From: Winogradskyella helgolandensis
GTDB taxonomy: Bacteria > Bacteroidota > Bacteroidia > Flavobacteriales > Flavobacteriaceae
Length of the DNA: 64,000 bases
Reading direction: 5' to 3'
NCBI RefSeq assembly: GCF_013404085.1
Contig: NZ_JABFHO010000001.1
Coordinates: forward strand, 868,001-932,000
The notes beneath the pieces are model-generated. The model did not search any database, was not told the origin of the DNA, and saw nothing but the letters and a program-made list of their open reading frames with translations. Below are positions 63,617 to 64,000 of the stretch, piece after piece; the first letter of the stretch is position 1; the number at the start of each line of letters is the position of its first letter. Position numbers and translations under genes: made by a program.

Positions 63617-64000
63617 ATGAATATTTATAAGCTATTAAAACTTAACAGAAGGATTAAAAGCCATAGGGTTAAATTCTTTGGTCTTTTTTTGCTACATAAG
63701 TTTAATAAGCGCTATTTAGCGGTTAACTTAGATCCCGTTTTAGCTTGTAACTTACGTTGTAAAATGTGTTATTTTACAGATGCTGATTATCTTAAAACTC
63801 TAAAAGGGCAATTTAAAGATCCGGATTTAGATTTGGTGGCCAAGTCTATTTTTAGTCGTGCTTTAAAACTTCAAATTGGTTGTGGTACAGAGCCTACTTT
63901 GTATAAAAACTTGGAGCGAATTGTAGCATTGGGCAAGCAATATAAAGTGCCTTACATTTCAATTACAACCAACGCTAATTTATTAACAGAAGAAAAGATT
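63617..64000 (+). CDS. Radical SAM protein, N-terminal part (truncated by window end)
   Basis: 128 codons are visible from ATG 63617. The radical SAM motif CNLRCKMC (Cys44, 48, 51) lies in a typical N-terminal position. GCGTEPTLYKNLERIV resembles the SAM-binding GGE-type region, and ITTNANLL is typical. The C-terminal part, which would define the substrate, is outside the window. It starts 15 nt after the ferredoxin gene. Confidence 0.85.
   Translation, partial: MNIYKLLKLNRRIKSHRVKFFGLFLLHKFNKRYLAVNLDPVLACNLRCKMCYFTDADYLKTLKGQFKDPDLDLVAKSIFSRALKLQIGCGTEPTLYKNLERIVALGKQYKVPYISITTNANLLTEEKI

Overview
The window looks like chromosomal DNA of a marine-type member of the Flavobacteriaceae (Bacteroidota). 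The reasons are: AT-rich composition; promoters of the Bacteroidota type (TTG, about 19 nt, TAnnTTTG) with few Shine-Dalgarno sites; a type IX secretion (T9SS) lipoprotein (SprE/PorW) and two large proteins with T9SS C-terminal sorting domains; an ATP synthase operon that ends at atpG without atpD/atpC; and several families largely restricted to Bacteroidota (HU-CCDC81/SPOR, DUF4292, DUF4254, DUF4374, DUF5687). I cannot name the genus or species. I see no rRNA, tRNA, CRISPR array, prophage or complete insertion sequence.

Layout. 1-11.5 kb is a surface-polysaccharide locus: a partial divergent nitroreductase-like gene, a Wzx-like flippase, two Wzy/WaaL-like membrane proteins, three glycosyltransferases, two tandem polyprenyl-phosphate sugar-phosphate transferases, and a convergent CapK-like adenylating enzyme. 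11.5-17.9 kb is housekeeping: purD, two small membrane proteins, upp, a DUF4254 protein, a GT9 glycosyltransferase and a ferredoxin-type reductase. This stretch is dotted with palindromic repeats. 18.0-22.8 kb is a self-contained module: a PadR regulator behind a 9-bp inverted repeat, three related membrane proteins, and an ABC permease with its ATPase.

23.2-32.1 kb carries sprE, a bactofilin, two small AtpZ/AtpI-like membrane proteins and atpB-E-F-H-A-G, with hairpins between atpE/atpF and atpA/atpG and a palindrome over the atp promoter. 32.4-43.3 kb has a secreted hypothetical, a second flippase, dut, a GIY-YIG nuclease framed by repeats, a sugar nucleotidyltransferase, an envelope operon (monooxygenase-fold protein, TPR protein, DUF4292 lipoprotein, EnvC-like protein), a thioesterase, an HU-CCDC81/SPOR protein and dprA.

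43.3-50.7 kb holds two tandem T9SS-secreted multidomain proteins. Then come trpS, plsC, a lipoprotein / ECF sigma / membrane-anchored beta-barrel operon, recA, and a TonB-dependent receptor with a DUF4374 lipoprotein. The right end (61-64 kb) is an operon of trhO, a U32 peptidase-family trhP candidate, a [4Fe-4S] ferredoxin and a truncated radical SAM gene. It would place both known routes of tRNA U34 hydroxylation side by side.

The best candidates for less-described biology are the PadR / triplet membrane protein / ABC module, the lipoprotein-sigma-anti-sigma-barrel operon, the tRNA-hydroxylation operon with its Fe-S partners, the tandem T9SS proteins, and the RNA or DNA secondary structures in the atp operon.
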